From the NCBI RefSeq assembly GCF_001243045.1, contig NZ_LN849007.1:1-64000 (forward strand): a stretch of DNA of 64,000 nucleotides, in the 5' to 3' direction. The position numbers and the translations under genes were made by a program. Positions 40,468-53,147 of the stretch are shown here, piece by piece. Source of the stretch: Clostridium niameyense. Its GTDB lineage: Bacteria > Bacillota > Clostridia > Clostridiales > Clostridiaceae. The notes beneath the pieces were generated by a model, which ran no database searches, had not been told where the DNA came from, and worked only from the letters and a program-made list of their open reading frames with translations. Positions within the stretch are counted from its first letter, which is position 1. The number at the start of each line of letters is the position of its first letter.

Positions 40468-40749
40468 TTGAGTAGATCAGTTAAAAAAGGACCATATATA
40501 CAAGAAGTACTTTTAAAGAGAATAAATGAAATGAACAAACAAGGCGAGAAGAAAGTTATAAAAACTTGGTCAAGAAGTTCAACAATATTCCCACAAATGA
40601 TCGGCCATACTATTGCTGTTCATGATGGAAGAAAGCATGTTCCAGTATATATAACTGAAGATATGGTAGGTCACAAATTAGGAGAATTTGTTCTTACTAG
40701 AACTTATAAGGGACACATAAAATCAGAAAAATCATCTCGTGTAAGATAA
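40468..40749 (+). CDS. rpsS: ribosomal protein uS19
   Basis: A 93-residue 30S head protein with the standard [10 protein letters not shown] start and the [21 protein letters not shown] signature. The start is TTG at 40468 after GGGAGG. Confidence 0.96.
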   Translation: MSRSVKKGPYIQEVLLKRINEMNKQGEKKVIKTWSRSSTIFPQMIGHTIAVHDGRKHVPVYITEDMVGHKLGEFVLTRTYKGHIKSEKSSRVR

Positions 40750-40770
40750 GCTGGAAGGAGGTAACGTTCA

Positions 40771-41106
40771 ATGGAAGCTAAATCTATAGTTAGATATGTT
40801 AGAATGTCTCCAAGAAAGATTGGAGTTGTTCTTGACTTAGTAAGAGGTAAGGATGTAAATGAAGCATTTGCAATACTTAAATATACTCCAAAAGATGCAG
40901 CAGAAGTAGTTTACAAGGCTTTAAAGTCAGCTGTAGCTAATGCTGAGAATAACTTAAACTTAGATGCTAATAGTTTATATATATCAGAAGTATATGCTTG
41001 TCAAGGACCAACATTAAAGAGATATCAACCACATGCTCAAGGTAGAGCTTTTGGAATAAAAAAGAGAAGTAGTCATTTAACTTTAGTTGTAAAAGAAAGA
41101 GTCTAA
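40771..41106 (+). CDS. rplV: ribosomal protein uL22
   Basis: A 111-residue 50S protein of the exit tunnel. The hairpin tip region ([20 protein letters not shown]) is intact and has no macrolide-type change that I can see. The start is ATG after GGAGG. Confidence 0.96.
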   Translation: MEAKSIVRYVRMSPRKIGVVLDLVRGKDVNEAFAILKYTPKDAAEVVYKALKSAVANAENNLNLDANSLYISEVYACQGPTLKRYQPHAQGRAFGIKKRSSHLTLVVKERV

Positions 41107-41123
41107 GAAGAGGAGGGAATTCG

Positions 41124-41795
41124 ATGGGTCAAAAAGTACATCCACACGGACTAAGAGTTGGTGTAATTAAGGATTGGGATGCTAAATGGTACGCTGATAA
41201 GAAAAATTTTGCAGATAACTTAATAGAAGATCACAAAATAAGAAAATTTGTTAAAAGAAATTCTTATGCAGCAGGTATATCTAAAATAGAGATAGAAAGA
41301 GCGGCAAAAAGAATAAAATTAAACATATATACTGCTAAGCCAGGAATGGTAATAGGAAAAGGCGGTCAAGGAATAGAAGCTTTAAAAAATAGCTTAAAAA
41401 ACATTATTTCTAATAAAAATATATTAATAAACATTGTAGAAGTTAAAAATCCAGAAACAGATGCTCAATTAGTAGCTGAAAATATAGCTCAACAACTTGA
41501 AAAGAGAATATCTTTTAGAAGAGCTATGAAACAATCAATACAAAGAGCAATGAGAACTGGAGTTAAAGGTATAAAAACAACTTGTTCAGGAAGACTTGGT
41601 GGTGCTGAAATAGCAAGAGCAGAAGAATACCATGAAGGAACAATTCCACTACAAACATTAAGAGCTGATATAGATTATGGATTTGCAGAAGCTGATACTA
41701 CTTATGGTAAAATAGGAGTAAAAGTTTGGGTATATAGAGGAGAAGTTCTTCCAACAAGAAAAAATAAAGAGGAAAAGAAAGAAGTAAACGCATAA
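41124..41795 (+). CDS. rpsC: ribosomal protein uS3
   Basis: A 223-residue 30S protein with the N-terminal KH domain ([17 protein letters not shown]) and the C-terminal S3 domain ([16 protein letters not shown]). It forms part of the mRNA entry channel. The C-terminal tail is Lys/Glu rich. Confidence 0.97.
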   Translation: MGQKVHPHGLRVGVIKDWDAKWYADKKNFADNLIEDHKIRKFVKRNSYAAGISKIEIERAAKRIKLNIYTAKPGMVIGKGGQGIEALKNSLKNIISNKNILINIVEVKNPETDAQLVAENIAQQLEKRISFRRAMKQSIQRAMRTGVKGIKTTCSGRLGGAEIARAEEYHEGTIPLQTLRADIDYGFAEADTTYGKIGVKVWVYRGEVLPTRKNKEEKKEVNA

Positions 41796-41812
41796 GGAAG
41801 GAGGAATAACAC

Positions 41813-42256
41813 ATGTTAATGCCTAAAAGAGTTAAGCGTCGTAAAGTACAACGTGGTAGAATGAAAGGAAAAGCTACCAGAGGTAATTTTATTGCTTATG
41901 GAGATTTTGGTTTACAAGCAACAGAATGCGGTTGGATAACAAGCAACCAAATAGAAGCTGCCAGAATAGCTATAAATAGATATGTTAAAAGAGGAGGAAA
42001 GGTTTGGATAAAGATCTTCCCAGATAAGCCAGTTACTGAAAAGCCAGCAGAAACTCGTATGGGTTCTGGTAAAGGTTCACCAGAATACTGGGTAGCAGTT
42101 GTAAAACCAGGAAGAGTTTTATTCGAAATTTCAGGAGTAAGCGAAACAGTAGCAAGAGAAGCTATGAGACTTGCTTCACATAAGTTACCAGTTAAGACTA
42201 AGTTCGTAACAAGAAGAGATTTTGAAGAAATGGGTGGTGAAGTAAATGAAGGCTAG
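41813..42256 (+). CDS. rplP: ribosomal protein uL16
   Basis: A 147-residue 50S protein at the A-site tRNA elbow. Starts [11 protein letters not shown] and carries [11 protein letters not shown] and the Gly-rich [17 protein letters not shown]. Its last 11 bases overlap rpmC. Confidence 0.96.
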   Translation: MLMPKRVKRRKVQRGRMKGKATRGNFIAYGDFGLQATECGWITSNQIEAARIAINRYVKRGGKVWIKIFPDKPVTEKPAETRMGSGKGSPEYWVAVVKPGRVLFEISGVSETVAREAMRLASHKLPVKTKFVTRRDFEEMGGEVNEG

Positions 42257-42458
42257 AGAATTGCAAGAATTAAGAAAAGGTACACCACAAGAATTAAAAT
42301 CAAAATTAAATGATTTAAAGGCTGAATTATTTAATTTAAGATTTCAGTTAGCTACAGGACAGTTAGAAAATCCAATGAGAATTAGGGAAGTTAAGAAGTC
42401 AATAGCTCAAATTAAAACTATTTTAAGACAAGAAGAAATTAGAGCATTTGAGCAGTAA
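42246..42458 (+). CDS. rpmC: ribosomal protein uL29
   Basis: A 70-residue helical 50S protein at the tunnel exit. The family signature [19 protein letters not shown] is intact. The start ATG lies inside the rplP coding end, so the two are coupled. Confidence 0.95.
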   Translation: MKARELQELRKGTPQELKSKLNDLKAELFNLRFQLATGQLENPMRIREVKKSIAQIKTILRQEEIRAFEQ

Positions 42459-42480
42459 AAACTGAAAGGAGGCAAATCCT

Positions 42481-42735
42481 GTGGAAAGAACACATAGAAA
42501 AACAAGAATCGGTAGAGTTGTTTCAGATAAAATGGAAAAAACAATAGTAGTTGCTGTTGAAACAAAAGTACGCCATCCGCTATATGGAAAAACAATCAAC
42601 AGAACTACAAAATTTAAGGCACATGATGAAAATAACGAAGCAAGAATAAATGATAGAGTTTTAATAATGGAAACAAGACCTTTATCTAAAGATAAGAGAT
42701 GGAGACTTGTAAATATAGTAGAAAAGGCTAAATAA
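42481..42735 (+). CDS. rpsQ: ribosomal protein uS17
   Basis: An 84-residue OB-fold 30S protein. [18 protein letters not shown] is typical. The start is GTG at 42481 after AAAGGAGG. Confidence 0.95.
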   Translation: MERTHRKTRIGRVVSDKMEKTIVVAVETKVRHPLYGKTINRTTKFKAHDENNEARINDRVLIMETRPLSKDKRWRLVNIVEKAK

Positions 42736-42767
42736 TTTATAGTTCATTGAAGGGAGGTTATTCTTAG

Positions 42768-43136
42768 ATGATACAGCAACAATCTATTTTAAAAGTTGCA
42801 GATAATTCTGGTGCCAAAGAAATTATGTGTATAAGAGTTTTAGGTGGTTCCCACAGAAAATGGGGAAACATAGGAGATATAATAGTTGCTAGCGTTAAAA
42901 GTGCAACACCAGGCGGGGTTGTTAAAAAAGGCGAAGTAGTAAAAGCTGTTATAGTAAGATCAGTTAAAGGATTAAGAAGATCTGATGGTTCTTACATAAA
43001 ATTTGATGAAAACGCAGCTGTTGTAATTAAAGACGATAAGCAACCTAAAGGAACTCGTATATTTGGACCAGTTGCAAGGGAGCTAAGAGATAAAGAGTTC
43101 AATAAAATCCTATCATTAGCACCTGAAGTTTTATAA
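42768..43136 (+). CDS. rplN: ribosomal protein uL14
   Basis: A 122-residue 50S protein at the subunit interface and the RsfS site. Signature [18 protein letters not shown] and the C-terminal [23 protein letters not shown] are intact. First gene of the classical spc cluster, here continuous with S10. Confidence 0.97.
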   Translation: MIQQQSILKVADNSGAKEIMCIRVLGGSHRKWGNIGDIIVASVKSATPGGVVKKGEVVKAVIVRSVKGLRRSDGSYIKFDENAAVVIKDDKQPKGTRIFGPVARELRDKEFNKILSLAPEVL

Positions 43137-43157
43137 TAATACAAGGAGGTGGCTAAA

Positions 43158-43481
43158 GTGGCAATAAGTAAAATACATGTAAGAAAGAAAGATACAGTTG
43201 TTGTTATATCTGGTAAAGATAAAGGCAAAATCGGAGAAGTTTTAGCTGTATACCCTAAAAAGGGAAAAGTTCTTGTTAAAGATGTTAATGTAGTTACTAA
43301 ACATCAAAAACCAAATAGAGAAAATATGCAGGGCGGAATATTACATAAGGAAGCCCCAATCTATAGTTCAAAAGTAATGCTATATTGTAATAAATGTAAA
43401 TCATCAACTAGAATAAGTCATAAAGTTTTAGAAGATGGAACTAAAGTAAGAGTATGCAAAAAGTGCGGAGAAACATTTTAA
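43158..43481 (+). CDS. rplX: ribosomal protein uL24
   Basis: A 107-residue KOW-domain assembly initiator (VVVISGKDKGKIGEVL). The C-terminus carries two Cys pairs (CNKC, CKKC) that could bind zinc. The start is GTG at 43158; the GTG three codons earlier overlaps the AAGGAGG. Confidence 0.94.
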   Translation: MAISKIHVRKKDTVVVISGKDKGKIGEVLAVYPKKGKVLVKDVNVVTKHQKPNRENMQGGILHKEAPIYSSKVMLYCNKCKSSTRISHKVLEDGTKVRVCKKCGETF

Positions 43482-43503
43482 TTCTTGAAAGGAGGTATAA
43501 AGC

Positions 43504-44046
43504 ATGATGCCAAGATTACAAGAAAAGTATGAAAAAGAAGTAATGCCAGCTTTAATGGATAAGTTCGGATATAAGAATGTAATGGAAATACCAAAACTTG
43601 AAAAAATAGTTATAAATATGGGTGTTGGTGAAGCAAAAGAAAACCAAAAAGTTCTTGAATCAGCAATATCTGATTTAACAAAAATAACAGGACAAAAACC
43701 TATAATAACAAAGGCTAAAAAATCAGTAGCAAACTTTAAAATAAGAGAAAATATGCCTTTAGGTTGTAAGGTAACATTAAGAAAGCAAACAATGTATGAA
43801 TTTGCAGATAAATTCATAAACATTGCTTTACCAAGAGTTAGAGATTTTAGTGGAGTTTCAGCTAAGTCTTTTGATGGAAGAGGAAATTACGCAATAGGAG
43901 TTAAGGAACAATTAATATTCCCTGAAATCGAATATGATAAAATTGATAAAGTTAGAGGAATGGATATAATTTTTGTAACAACTGCAAAGACTGACGAGGA
44001 AGCAAGAGAACTATTAAGATTCCTTGGAATGCCATTTGCTCATTAA
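43504..44046 (+). CDS. rplE: ribosomal protein uL5
   Basis: A 180-residue 50S protein that binds 5S rRNA and contacts P-site t[19 protein letters not shown] and the C-terminal [13 protein letters not shown] are standard. The start is ATG after AAAGGAGG. Confidence 0.97.
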   Translation: MMPRLQEKYEKEVMPALMDKFGYKNVMEIPKLEKIVINMGVGEAKENQKVLESAISDLTKITGQKPIITKAKKSVANFKIRENMPLGCKVTLRKQTMYEFADKFINIALPRVRDFSGVSAKSFDGRGNYAIGVKEQLIFPEIEYDKIDKVRGMDIIFVTTAKTDEEARELLRFLGMPFAH

Positions 44047-44061
44047 TAAGGAGGGAAGATT

Positions 44062-44247
44062 GTGGCACGTAAAGCGTTAGTAGAAAAATGGAAAAAAACA
44101 CCTAAGTATTCAACTAGAGCTTATACAAGATGCAGAATTTGTGGAAGACCACATTCAGTATTAAAAAAATATGGTATATGCCGTGTATGCTTTAGAGAAC
44201 TTGCGTATAAAGGACAAATACCAGGATGCAAAAAAGCTAGTTGGTAA
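44062..44247 (+). CDS. rpsN: ribosomal protein uS14, zinc-binding type
   Basis: A 61-residue short S14. Zinc ligands C24, C27, C40 and C43 are present, so this is the C+ (type Z) form. The start is GTG at 44062 after GGAGGG. Confidence 0.96.
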   Translation: MARKALVEKWKKTPKYSTRAYTRCRICGRPHSVLKKYGICRVCFRELAYKGQIPGCKKASW

Positions 44248-44276
44248 GATTTGAATGGCGAAAGGAGGCAAAATAA

Positions 44277-44675
44277 ATGGTGATGTCTGATCCGATAGCA
44301 GATTTATTAACTCGTATAAGAAATGCGAACATAGTTAAACATGAAGTAGTAGAAATACCTTCATCTAATATAAAAAAAGCTATAACAAATATAATGCTTA
44401 CAGAGGGTTATATAAAAGATTTGGAAGAATATAAAGATGGTTCTGTTGATATGCTAAGAATCACAATGAAATATGGTAAAAATAAAGAAAGAATAATAAC
44501 AGGTCTTAAGAGAATATCAAAACCTGGATTAAGAGTTTACTGTAGAAAAGATGAAATTCCTAAAGTATTAAATGGCTTAGGAGTAGCTATTGTTTCAACT
44601 TCAAACGGAATTGTTACAGATAGAGAAGCAAGAAAATTAGGAGTAGGCGGAGAAGTACTTTGCTACATATGGTAA
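44277..44675 (+). CDS. rpsH: ribosomal protein uS8
   Basis: A 132-residue 30S assembly protein that binds helix 21 of 16S rRNA and in E. coli represses spc translation. [15 protein letters not shown] is at the N-terminus. The ATG at 44277 is eight bases from AGGAGG; an ATG two codons later is possible. Confidence 0.96.
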   Translation: MVMSDPIADLLTRIRNANIVKHEVVEIPSSNIKKAITNIMLTEGYIKDLEEYKDGSVDMLRITMKYGKNKERIITGLKRISKPGLRVYCRKDEIPKVLNGLGVAIVSTSNGIVTDREARKLGVGGEVLCYIW

Positions 44676-44697
44676 TTAGAGAATAGGAGGTGCAATT

Positions 44698-45240
44698 ATG
44701 TCAAGAATAGGAAAACTTCCAATAGCTATACCTAATGGAGTAACTGTTACAGTAACACCAGACAACGTTGTTACTGTAAAGGGACCTAAAGGTGAATTAG
44801 TTAAAGCTATGAGCAAAAAAATAAACATAGCAGTTGAAGACAACTCAGTAGTTGTAACTAGAGATAATGATCATAAGGATGTAAGAGCTCTTCATGGTTT
44901 AACTAGAGCTTTAATAAATAACATGGTAACTGGTGTTAATGAAGGATACGTTAAAACACTAGAATTAGTTGGTGTTGGTTATAGAGCACAATTACAAGGT
45001 AAGAAATTAGTGCTTAGCCTTGGATTCTCACACCCAGTAGAAATAGAATCAGTTGAAGGAGTTCAATTTGAGCTAGATGGAACAACTAAGATAAAAGTAA
45101 AAGGTATAGATAAAGAATTAGTTGGTGCAGTAGCAGCTGATATAAGAAGATGGAGAAAACCTGAACCTTATAAAGGAAAAGGAATTAAGTACGAAAACGA
45201 AGTAATCAGACGTAAGGAAGGTAAAACTGGTAAGAAATAA
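44698..45240 (+). CDS. rplF: ribosomal protein uL6
   Basis: A 180-residue two-domain 50S protein near the factor-binding site. The signature [27 protein letters not shown] end is intact. The start is ATG after AGGAGG. Confidence 0.97.
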   Translation: MSRIGKLPIAIPNGVTVTVTPDNVVTVKGPKGELVKAMSKKINIAVEDNSVVVTRDNDHKDVRALHGLTRALINNMVTGVNEGYVKTLELVGVGYRAQLQGKKLVLSLGFSHPVEIESVEGVQFELDGTTKIKVKGIDKELVGAVAADIRRWRKPEPYKGKGIKYENEVIRRKEGKTGKK

Positions 45241-45258
45241 CGGAAGGGAGTGAAGCTT

Positions 45259-45618
45259 ATGTTTAAAAAATATGATAGAGCTCAATCAAGAGTTAGACGT
45301 CATTTAAGAGTTCGTAAGAAAATTTTTGGAACAAGTGAACGTCCAAGATTATCAGTATATAGAAGCGAAAAACATATATATGCTCAATTAATAGATGATG
45401 TAGCAGGAATAACTTTAGTTGCTGCTTCTAGCATAGAAAAAGGATTTAATGGAGAAGGTAGCAATAAAGAAAAGAGCAAATTAGTTGGTAAAATGCTAGC
45501 TGAAAAAGCTGTTGAAAAAGGTATAAACAAAGTGGTATTTGATAGAGGCGGATATATATATCACGGAAGAGTAAAAGAACTTGCTGAAGGTGCAAGAGAA
45601 GCAGGACTTGAATTTTAA
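45259..45618 (+). CDS. rplR: ribosomal protein uL18
   Basis: A 119-residue 5S rRNA-binding protein. [20 protein letters not shown] and [23 protein letters not shown] are typical. The start is the ATG at 45259; an upstream GTG overlaps the AAGGGAG site. Confidence 0.95.
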   Translation: MFKKYDRAQSRVRRHLRVRKKIFGTSERPRLSVYRSEKHIYAQLIDDVAGITLVAASSIEKGFNGEGSNKEKSKLVGKMLAEKAVEKGINKVVFDRGGYIYHGRVKELAEGAREAGLEF

Positions 45619-45635
45619 AAAAAGGAGGGAAATAA

Positions 45636-46133
45636 ATGAGAGTGGATCCTAGCAATCTAAATTTAAAAGAAAAAGTTGTTTATATAAACAGAGTTGCTAA
45701 GGTTGTTAAAGGTGGTAGAAACTTTAGATTTAGCGTATTAGTCGTAGTTGGAGACGAAGAAGGACACGTAGGTGTTGGAATGGGAAAATCTATCGAAATA
45801 CCTGAAGCAATCAGAAAAGCTATAGAAGATGCTAAGAAAAACCTAGTTACAGTTCCAATGGTTGGAACAACTGTACCACACAATATAACTGGTATATTTG
45901 GTAAAGGAGAAGTTCTTATAAAGACTGCTAAAGAAGGTACTGGAGTTATAGCAGGAGGACCTGTTAGAGCTGTACTTGAACTTGCAGGATTAAAGGACGT
46001 TAGAGCTAAATCATTAGGTTCTAATAATCCAAGAAATATGGTTAATGCTACAATAAATGGATTATCAAGACTAAGAACAGTTGAAGATATAGCTAAACTT
46101 AGAGGCAAGACTGTAGAAGAGATTTTAGGTTAG
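45636..46133 (+). CDS. rpsE: ribosomal protein uS5
   Basis: A 165-residue 30S protein at the mRNA entry, important for accuracy. The N-terminal loop ([21 protein letters not shown]) that harbours spectinomycin-resistance changes elsewhere appears wild type. The start is ATG after AAAGGAGGG. Its stop overlaps the rpmD binding site. Confidence 0.96.
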   Translation: MRVDPSNLNLKEKVVYINRVAKVVKGGRNFRFSVLVVVGDEEGHVGVGMGKSIEIPEAIRKAIEDAKKNLVTVPMVGTTVPHNITGIFGKGEVLIKTAKEGTGVIAGGPVRAVLELAGLKDVRAKSLGSNNPRNMVNATINGLSRLRTVEDIAKLRGKTVEEILG

Positions 46134-46145
46134 GAGGTAATCAGT

Positions 46146-46325
46146 GTGGCTAAAGTTAAAATAACATTAGTTAAGAGTTTGATCGGTAGAAAAAAAGATC
46201 ACATAGCTACTGTTAATGCTCTTGGACTAAAGAAGATAAGAAGTACAGTAGAACACGAGGATACTCCTCAAATAAGAGGTATGATAAATAAGGTAAATTA
46301 TTTATTAAAAGTTGAAGAGGCATAG
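46146..46325 (+). CDS. rpmD: ribosomal protein uL30
   Basis: A 59-residue 50S protein of the expected size. [19 protein letters not shown] is the usual N-terminus. The start is GTG at 46146 after TTAGGAGG, whose first bases belong to the rpsE stop. Confidence 0.95.
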   Translation: MAKVKITLVKSLIGRKKDHIATVNALGLKKIRSTVEHEDTPQIRGMINKVNYLLKVEEA

Positions 46326-46343
46326 GAAGAGGAGGTGTAATGT

Positions 46344-46784
46344 ATGAAACTTCATGAATTAAAGGCACCACAAGGTGCAAACAAAAGCCCTAAGAGAGTG
46401 GGTAGAGGAACAGGTTCAGGATTAGGTAAAACTTCTGCTAGAGGTCAAAAGGGTCAAAACTCTAGAAGCGGTGGTGGAGTAAGACCAGGATTTGAAGGTG
46501 GTCAAATGCCATTATTCAGAAGACTTCCAAAAAGAGGTTTCACTAATATATTCGCAAAAGAATATGCAACTATAAACTTAGATAGATTAAACTGTTTTGA
46601 AGATGGAACAGTTGTAACACCTGAACTTCTAGTTGAAAAGAAGATAGTTAAGAAGTTAAAAGACGGAGTTAAGATATTAGGAAATGGAAACATGGATAAG
46701 AAGCTAACTGTAAAAGCAGCTAAATTTTCTAAAACTGCTATTGAAAAAATAGAAGCTGCAGGAGGAAAAGCTGAGGTGATATAA
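46344..46784 (+). CDS. rplO: ribosomal protein uL15
   Basis: A 146-residue 50S protein. The basic Gly-rich N-terminal extension ([20 protein letters not shown]) threads into 23S rRNA. Its TAA abuts the secY GTG. Confidence 0.96.
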   Translation: MKLHELKAPQGANKSPKRVGRGTGSGLGKTSARGQKGQNSRSGGGVRPGFEGGQMPLFRRLPKRGFTNIFAKEYATINLDRLNCFEDGTVVTPELLVEKKIVKKLKDGVKILGNGNMDKKLTVKAAKFSKTAIEKIEAAGGKAEVI

Positions 46785-48062
46785 GTGCTATCAACCCTAC
46801 GTAATGCTTGGAAAGTTCCTGATTTGAAAAAAAGATTAATATTCACATTATTAATGATAGCAATTTTCAGGATGGGAAATTTTATCCCGGTTCCTGGGAT
46901 TGATACATCCAAGTTAGCAAATCTAACTCAAAATGGATCATTATTTGGATTTTACGATTTAATATCTGGTGGAGCTTTTAGTAGATTTAGTATATTTGCT
47001 ATGGGAGTAGTACCCTATATTAACTCTTCAATTATAATGCAGTTGCTTACTATTGCATTACCTTCATTAGAAGGTCTTTCTAAAGAAGGAGAAGAGGGAA
47101 GGAAAAAAATCCAAGAATATACAAGATACGGTGCAGTTATATTAGGCATTGTTCAAGCATTTAGTACATATGCTATAATTGCTCGTGCAGGAGCGCTTAG
47201 GGATGGTTCGAAATTAAGCTTATTTATAGTTATAGTTACTTTAACTACTGCATCAACATTTTTAATGTGGTTTGGTGATAAAATAACAGAAAAGGGAGTT
47301 GGGAATGGAATATCTTTAATAATATTTACTAATATTATTTCTAGATTCCCAACTACAATATATCAAATAGTAGGACTTCAAAAGGCCGAAACAGTTAACT
47401 TTATACAAGTTATAGTATTCATAGCTATACTTTTGGCATTGTTTTTGTCAGTAGTAGTTATGAGTTTGGCAGAAAGAAGAATACCTGTACATTATGCTGG
47501 TAGAGCGGTAGGAAATAAAGTGTATAAAGGTCAATCAACTCATATACCTATAAATGCTAATTCTTCAGCAGTTATAGGAATAATATTTGCAATAGCAGTA
47601 ATGCAATTTCCAATGACTATAGGACAATTTTGGCCGGAGTCCGCATTTTATAAATTTGTAACTCTTAATAAATTTAGTCCTTTTAGGGATAATAGCTGGG
47701 CATATGCAGGATTATACTTTATATTAACTGTATTTTTTACTTGGTTCTATACTGAAGTAACTATGAAACCAGATGAAATGGCAGAGAATATGCATAAATC
47801 TTCTGGATTTATACCAGGTATAAGACCAGGTGAACCTACAGCTGAATATATAGATAGAGTCTTAACTAAGAGTTCTATAATAGGTGGAGTATTTGCTGCA
47901 ATAATAGCTGTTTTACCTATAATAATATCTTCTTATACTAGCTTTAAAGGTATATCCTTTGGAGGTACAGGGCTATTGATTACTGTTGGAGTTGCATTAG
48001 ATACAATAAGGCAAATAGAGTCTCAATTAGTTATGCGTCACTATCAGGGTTTCTTGAAATAA
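46785..48062 (+). CDS. secY: SecY, protein export channel
   Basis: A 425-residue ten-span membrane protein. The plug region, GVVPYINSSIIMQLL, and the cytoplasmic C-terminal loop (GFIPGIRPGEPTAEYI) are intact. It partners SecE at 21694. The start is GTG with AGGTGA upstream, directly following rplO, so translation is coupled. Confidence 0.96.
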   Translation: MLSTLRNAWKVPDLKKRLIFTLLMIAIFRMGNFIPVPGIDTSKLANLTQNGSLFGFYDLISGGAFSRFSIFAMGVVPYINSSIIMQLLTIALPSLEGLSKEGEEGRKKIQEYTRYGAVILGIVQAFSTYAIIARAGALRDGSKLSLFIVIVTLTTASTFLMWFGDKITEKGVGNGISLIIFTNIISRFPTTIYQIVGLQKAETVNFIQVIVFIAILLALFLSVVVMSLAERRIPVHYAGRAVGNKVYKGQSTHIPINANSSAVIGIIFAIAVMQFPMTIGQFWPESAFYKFVTLNKFSPFRDNSWAYAGLYFILTVFFTWFYTEVTMKPDEMAENMHKSSGFIPGIRPGEPTAEYIDRVLTKSSIIGGVFAAIIAVLPIIISSYTSFKGISFGGTGLLITVGVALDTIRQIESQLVMRHYQGFLK

Positions 48063-48085
48063 AAAAGTTTGGGAGATGATTGTAG

Positions 48086-49487
<1,402 letters not shown>

Positions 49488-49498
49488 AGGTGAATGTA

Positions 49499-49780
49499 TT
49501 GAGCTATAAGTGCCAAGTTGGCAGATTAGTTTATTCAAAAGCTGGTAGGGATAAAGACAAATGCTTTATAATAGTAGATGTATTGGATGATAAATATGTA
49601 TATATTTCTGATGGCAATATGCGTACTATAGAAAATCCTAAAAAGAAGAAGATAAGGCATTTAGTCTTTACCAGCATTCTTTGTAATGAAATGTCAGAAA
49701 GAGAAGAATTGGTAACAAGGATCAATAATTCTTTCATAAGAAAATTCATACAGTCTCATCAATTTAACAAGGAGGTTTAA
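49499..49780 (+). CDS. KOW domain RNA-binding protein (L14e-like)
   Basis: A 93-residue KOW protein found between map and infA in clostridia. The N-terminal KOW motif is VGRLVYSKAGRDKDKCFIIV. It resembles archaeal/eukaryotic L14e but its role in bacteria is unclear. The start is taken as TTG at 49499, after AGAGGTGA; the GTG three codons earlier lies within that site. Confidence 0.82.
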   Translation: MSYKCQVGRLVYSKAGRDKDKCFIIVDVLDDKYVYISDGNMRTIENPKKKKIRHLVFTSILCNEMSEREELVTRINNSFIRKFIQSHQFNKEV

Positions 49781-49786
49781 TACCTT

Positions 49787-50135
<349 letters not shown>

Positions 50136-50141
50136 AAAATA

Positions 50142-50185
50142 GTTTTAGGAGCGGCTGACGATAGTTGATTCTATCGACCTAAAAC
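50142..50185 (+). other. structured element before rpsM
   Basis: GTTTTAGG (50142-50149) pairs with CCTAAAAC (50178-50185) and CGATAG (50159-50164) with CTATCG (50171-50176). The internal loop is strongly asymmetric: nine bases (AGCGGCTGA) on the left and a single A on the right. It could be a protein-binding leader for the S13-S11-S4-alpha-L17 genes. No promoter of good quality is visible next to it. Confidence 0.5.
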
Positions 50186-50241
50186 CTTATATATAAATTT
50201 TAATAAGATTAATTAATATATACTCAGGAGGTGTAAACTTA

Positions 50242-50613
50242 ATGGCAAGAATTTCTGGTATAGACCTACCAAAAGAAAAAAGAATTGAAATAGGTCTAAC
50301 ATATATTTATGGAATTGGATTACCAACTTCAAAAGAAATATTAAAGGCTACTGGAATTAATCCAGATATAAGAGTTAAAGACTTGTCAGAAGAAGAAGTT
50401 AACTCAATAAGAGATTATGTTAATAAGAACATAAAAGTTGAGGGTGACTTAAGAAGAGAAATAGCTCTAAACATAAAGAGATTAGTAGAGATAGGTTCTT
50501 ATAGAGGAATAAGACACAGAAGAGGTCTTCCTGTTAGAGGACAAAAGACAAAGACAAATGCAAGAACAAGAAAAGGACCTAAGAGAGCAATAGGTGGAAA
50601 GAAAAAGAAATAA
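50242..50613 (+). CDS. rpsM: ribosomal protein uS13
   Basis: A 123-residue 30S head protein forming bridges to the 50S subunit. [24 protein letters not shown] begins the family fold, and the basic C-tail ends in KKKK-type residues. The start is ATG after AGGAGG. Confidence 0.97.
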   Translation: MARISGIDLPKEKRIEIGLTYIYGIGLPTSKEILKATGINPDIRVKDLSEEEVNSIRDYVNKNIKVEGDLRREIALNIKRLVEIGSYRGIRHRRGLPVRGQKTKTNARTRKGPKRAIGGKKKK

Positions 50614-50635
50614 AATATAGTAAGGAGGGAAAAAG

Positions 50636-51034
50636 ATGGCAGCTGGAATGAAAAATAAAAGAAGTAGAAGAAGAAAAGAGAGAAAAAATATAGAGCACGG
50701 TTGTGCACATATAAAATCAACTTTTAATAACTCAATGGTTACAATTACTGATCCTGTAGGAAATACTATATCATGGGCAAGTGCCGGTGGATTAGGTTTC
50801 AGAGGTTCAAGAAAGAGTACACCATTTGCTGCTCAAATGGCAGCTGAAACAGCAGCTAAAGCAGCTATGGAACATGGTTTAAAAAGCATAGAAGTTTATG
50901 TTAAAGGACCAGGAGCAGGTAGAGAAGCTGCTATAAGATCTTTACAAGCAGCAGGATTAGAAGTTACTTTAATAAAGGATGTAACTCCAATCCCACACAA
51001 TGGTTGTAGACCACCAAAGAGAAGAAGAGTATAA
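50636..51034 (+). CDS. rpsK: ribosomal protein uS11
   Basis: A 132-residue 30S platform protein. [19 protein letters not shown] and the C-terminal [15 protein letters not shown] are standard. The start is ATG after AAGGAGGG. Confidence 0.97.
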   Translation: MAAGMKNKRSRRRKERKNIEHGCAHIKSTFNNSMVTITDPVGNTISWASAGGLGFRGSRKSTPFAAQMAAETAAKAAMEHGLKSIEVYVKGPGAGREAAIRSLQAAGLEVTLIKDVTPIPHNGCRPPKRRRV

Positions 51035-51067
51035 TAAACATTATTGTAATAGGAGGTGTAAAGTTTA

Positions 51068-51688
51068 ATGGCTAGATATACAGGAGCAACTTGTAGAATT
51101 TGTAGAAGAGAAGGATTAAAATTATTCCTTAAAGGAGATAGATGTTTTACAGATAAATGTGCATTTGCTAGAAGAGGATATGCACCAGGACAACATGGTC
51201 AAAGTAGAAAGAAAATGTCTAACTATGGCTTACAATTAAGAGAAAAACAAAAAGCTAAAAAGATATACGGAGTATTAGAACGTCAATTTAGAAGATATTA
51301 TAAAGAGGCAGATAGAAGAAGAGGAATTACTGGTGAAAACTTACTAAGATTATTAGAAATGAGATTAGATAATGTTGTTTACAGATTAGGATATGGTAAT
51401 TCAAGAACTGAAGCTAGACAATTAGTAACTCATGGACATTTCTTAATAAATGGTAAAAAAGTTGATATAGCTTCATGTCAAGTTTCAGTAAATGATGTTA
51501 TATCAGTATGTGATAAGAGCAAGGCTACTGAAAAATTCAAGACTTTTGCTGAAAATCCTAAGACTTTACCAGCATGGTTATCAGCGGATCCTGAAAAGTT
51601 TGAAGGAAAAATTGTTAGAGAACCAGCTAGAGAAGACATCGACGTACCAGTTAATGAAACTCTAATAGTTGAGTTATATAGTAAATAA
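51068..51688 (+). CDS. rpsD: ribosomal protein uS4, zinc-binding type
   Basis: A 206-residue primary 30S assembly protein. The N-terminal Cys set C9, C12, C26 and C31 indicates the zinc form, and the S4 RNA-binding domain contains [19 protein letters not shown]. In Firmicutes rpsD is often unlinked; here it stays in the alpha cluster. The start is ATG after AGGAGG. Confidence 0.96.
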   Translation: MARYTGATCRICRREGLKLFLKGDRCFTDKCAFARRGYAPGQHGQSRKKMSNYGLQLREKQKAKKIYGVLERQFRRYYKEADRRRGITGENLLRLLEMRLDNVVYRLGYGNSRTEARQLVTHGHFLINGKKVDIASCQVSVNDVISVCDKSKATEKFKTFAENPKTLPAWLSADPEKFEGKIVREPAREDIDVPVNETLIVELYSK

Positions 51689-51752
51689 TCCATAAATTAA
51701 AAGGATCAGTTGCCCTCAAAACATATAAATTTTATAATAAGGAGGGTTATAG

Positions 51753-52700
51753 ATGTTAGAAATTGAAAAGCCAAAAATTGAATGTGTAGAAAGTACTGAA
51801 GATGGGTCATATGGTAAATTTGTCATTGAGCCATTAGAAAGAGGTTATGGTACTACTCTTGGTAACGCTCTTAGAAGAATTCTTTTATCATCATTACCAG
51901 GTGTAGCTGCAGACCATATAAAAATAGATGGTGTACTTCATGAATTCTCTACAGTAAATGGTGTGAGAGAAGATGTTACAGAATTAATCTTAAATATCAA
52001 ATCTCTAGCTCTTATAATGGAGGGTGAAGGACCAAAGACTATATATATAGATGAAGTAGGTCCAAAAGAAGTTACAGCAGCTGATATAAAATCTAATGGA
52101 GATGTTGAGGTAATAAATAAGGATCTACATATAGCAACTCTTGATGAAAATGGAAAGCTATATATGGAAATTAACGTTAATAGGGGTAGAGGATATGTAA
52201 CACAAAATAAAAACAAATCCGATGATATGCCTATTGGTACTATAGCTGTAGATTCTATTTATACTCCAGTTAAAAGAGTGAATTTCTCTATAGAGAATAC
52301 AAGAGTTGGTCAAATAACTGATTATGATAAGTTAACTTTAGAAGTACTAACTAATGGTACTATAAAACCAGAAGAGGCTATAAGTTTATCAGCTAAAATA
52401 CTTATAGAACATTTTAAATTATTTATGACTTTAACAGACCATGCAGATGATATGGAAATAATGGTTGAAAAAGAAGAAGATAAAAAAGAAAAAGTATTAG
52501 AAATGACCATAGAGGAACTAGATCTTTCTGTTAGAAGTTATAATTGTCTAAAAAGAGCAGGAATAAATACCGTTCAAGAGTTATGTGAAAGAACAATTGA
52601 CGATATGATGAAAGTTAGAAATTTAGGCAAAAAATCATTAGAAGAAGTGGAACAAAAACTAGAAGCTTTAGAATTAGGCTTAAAGAAAAGTGAAGACTAG
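51753..52700 (+). CDS. rpoA: RpoA, RNA polymerase alpha subunit
   Basis: A 315-residue subunit. The N-terminal assembly domain has the [17 protein letters not shown] motif. A charged linker (about 228-245) leads to the C-terminal domain with the 265-type DNA/activator determinant ([16 protein letters not shown]). The start is ATG after AAGGAGGG. Confidence 0.97.
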   Translation: MLEIEKPKIECVESTEDGSYGKFVIEPLERGYGTTLGNALRRILLSSLPGVAADHIKIDGVLHEFSTVNGVREDVTELILNIKSLALIMEGEGPKTIYIDEVGPKEVTAADIKSNGDVEVINKDLHIATLDENGKLYMEINVNRGRGYVTQNKNKSDDMPIGTIAVDSIYTPVKRVNFSIENTRVGQITDYDKLTLEVLTNGTIKPEEAISLSAKILIEHFKLFMTLTDHADDMEIMVEKEEDKKEKVLEMTIEELDLSVRSYNCLKRAGINTVQELCERTIDDMMKVRNLGKKSLEEVEQKLEALELGLKKSED

Positions 52701-52736
52701 TTAAGTGACTATGGGTATGTAAGGAGGTAAGTAGAT

Positions 52737-53078
52737 ATGGCAGGATATCGTAAATTAGGTCGTCCAACTGATCAACGTAGAGCAATGCTTAGAAATCTTG
52801 TTACTAGTTTACTAAAGCACGGAAAGATAGAAACAACAGAAACTAGAGCAAAAGAAACTAGAAGTATTGCAGAGAAGATGATAACTCTTGCAAAAAGAGG
52901 AGATCTTCACGCTAGAAGACAAGTGCTTTCCTTTGTAACAGAGGAAGAAGTAGTTAAAAAATTATTTGATGATGTAGCTCCTAAGTATGCAGAGAGAAAT
53001 GGTGGATATACAAGAATATATAAAGTGGGCCCAAGAAGAGGCGATGGAGCTGAAGTAGTTATACTAGAATTAGTATAA
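52737..53078 (+). CDS. rplQ: ribosomal protein bL17
   Basis: A 113-residue 50S exit-region protein. [18 protein letters not shown] is the signature start. It is the last gene of the S10-spc-alpha array and ends at a terminator. Confidence 0.97.
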   Translation: MAGYRKLGRPTDQRRAMLRNLVTSLLKHGKIETTETRAKETRSIAEKMITLAKRGDLHARRQVLSFVTEEEVVKKLFDDVAPKYAERNGGYTRIYKVGPRRGDGAEVVILELV

Positions 53079-53083
53079 TTAAC

Positions 53084-53121
53084 TGGGGATTAAGTAAGAT
53101 TAGCTTAGTCCCCATTTTGTT
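53084..53121 (+). terminator. terminator after rplQ
   Basis: TGGGGATTAAG (53084-53094) pairs with CTTAGTCCCCA (53104-53114, one G-U), followed by TTTTGTT. It ends the ribosomal array. Confidence 0.85.
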
Positions 53122-53147
53122 ATAAAGATTTCATATGGGGTGTTTTT

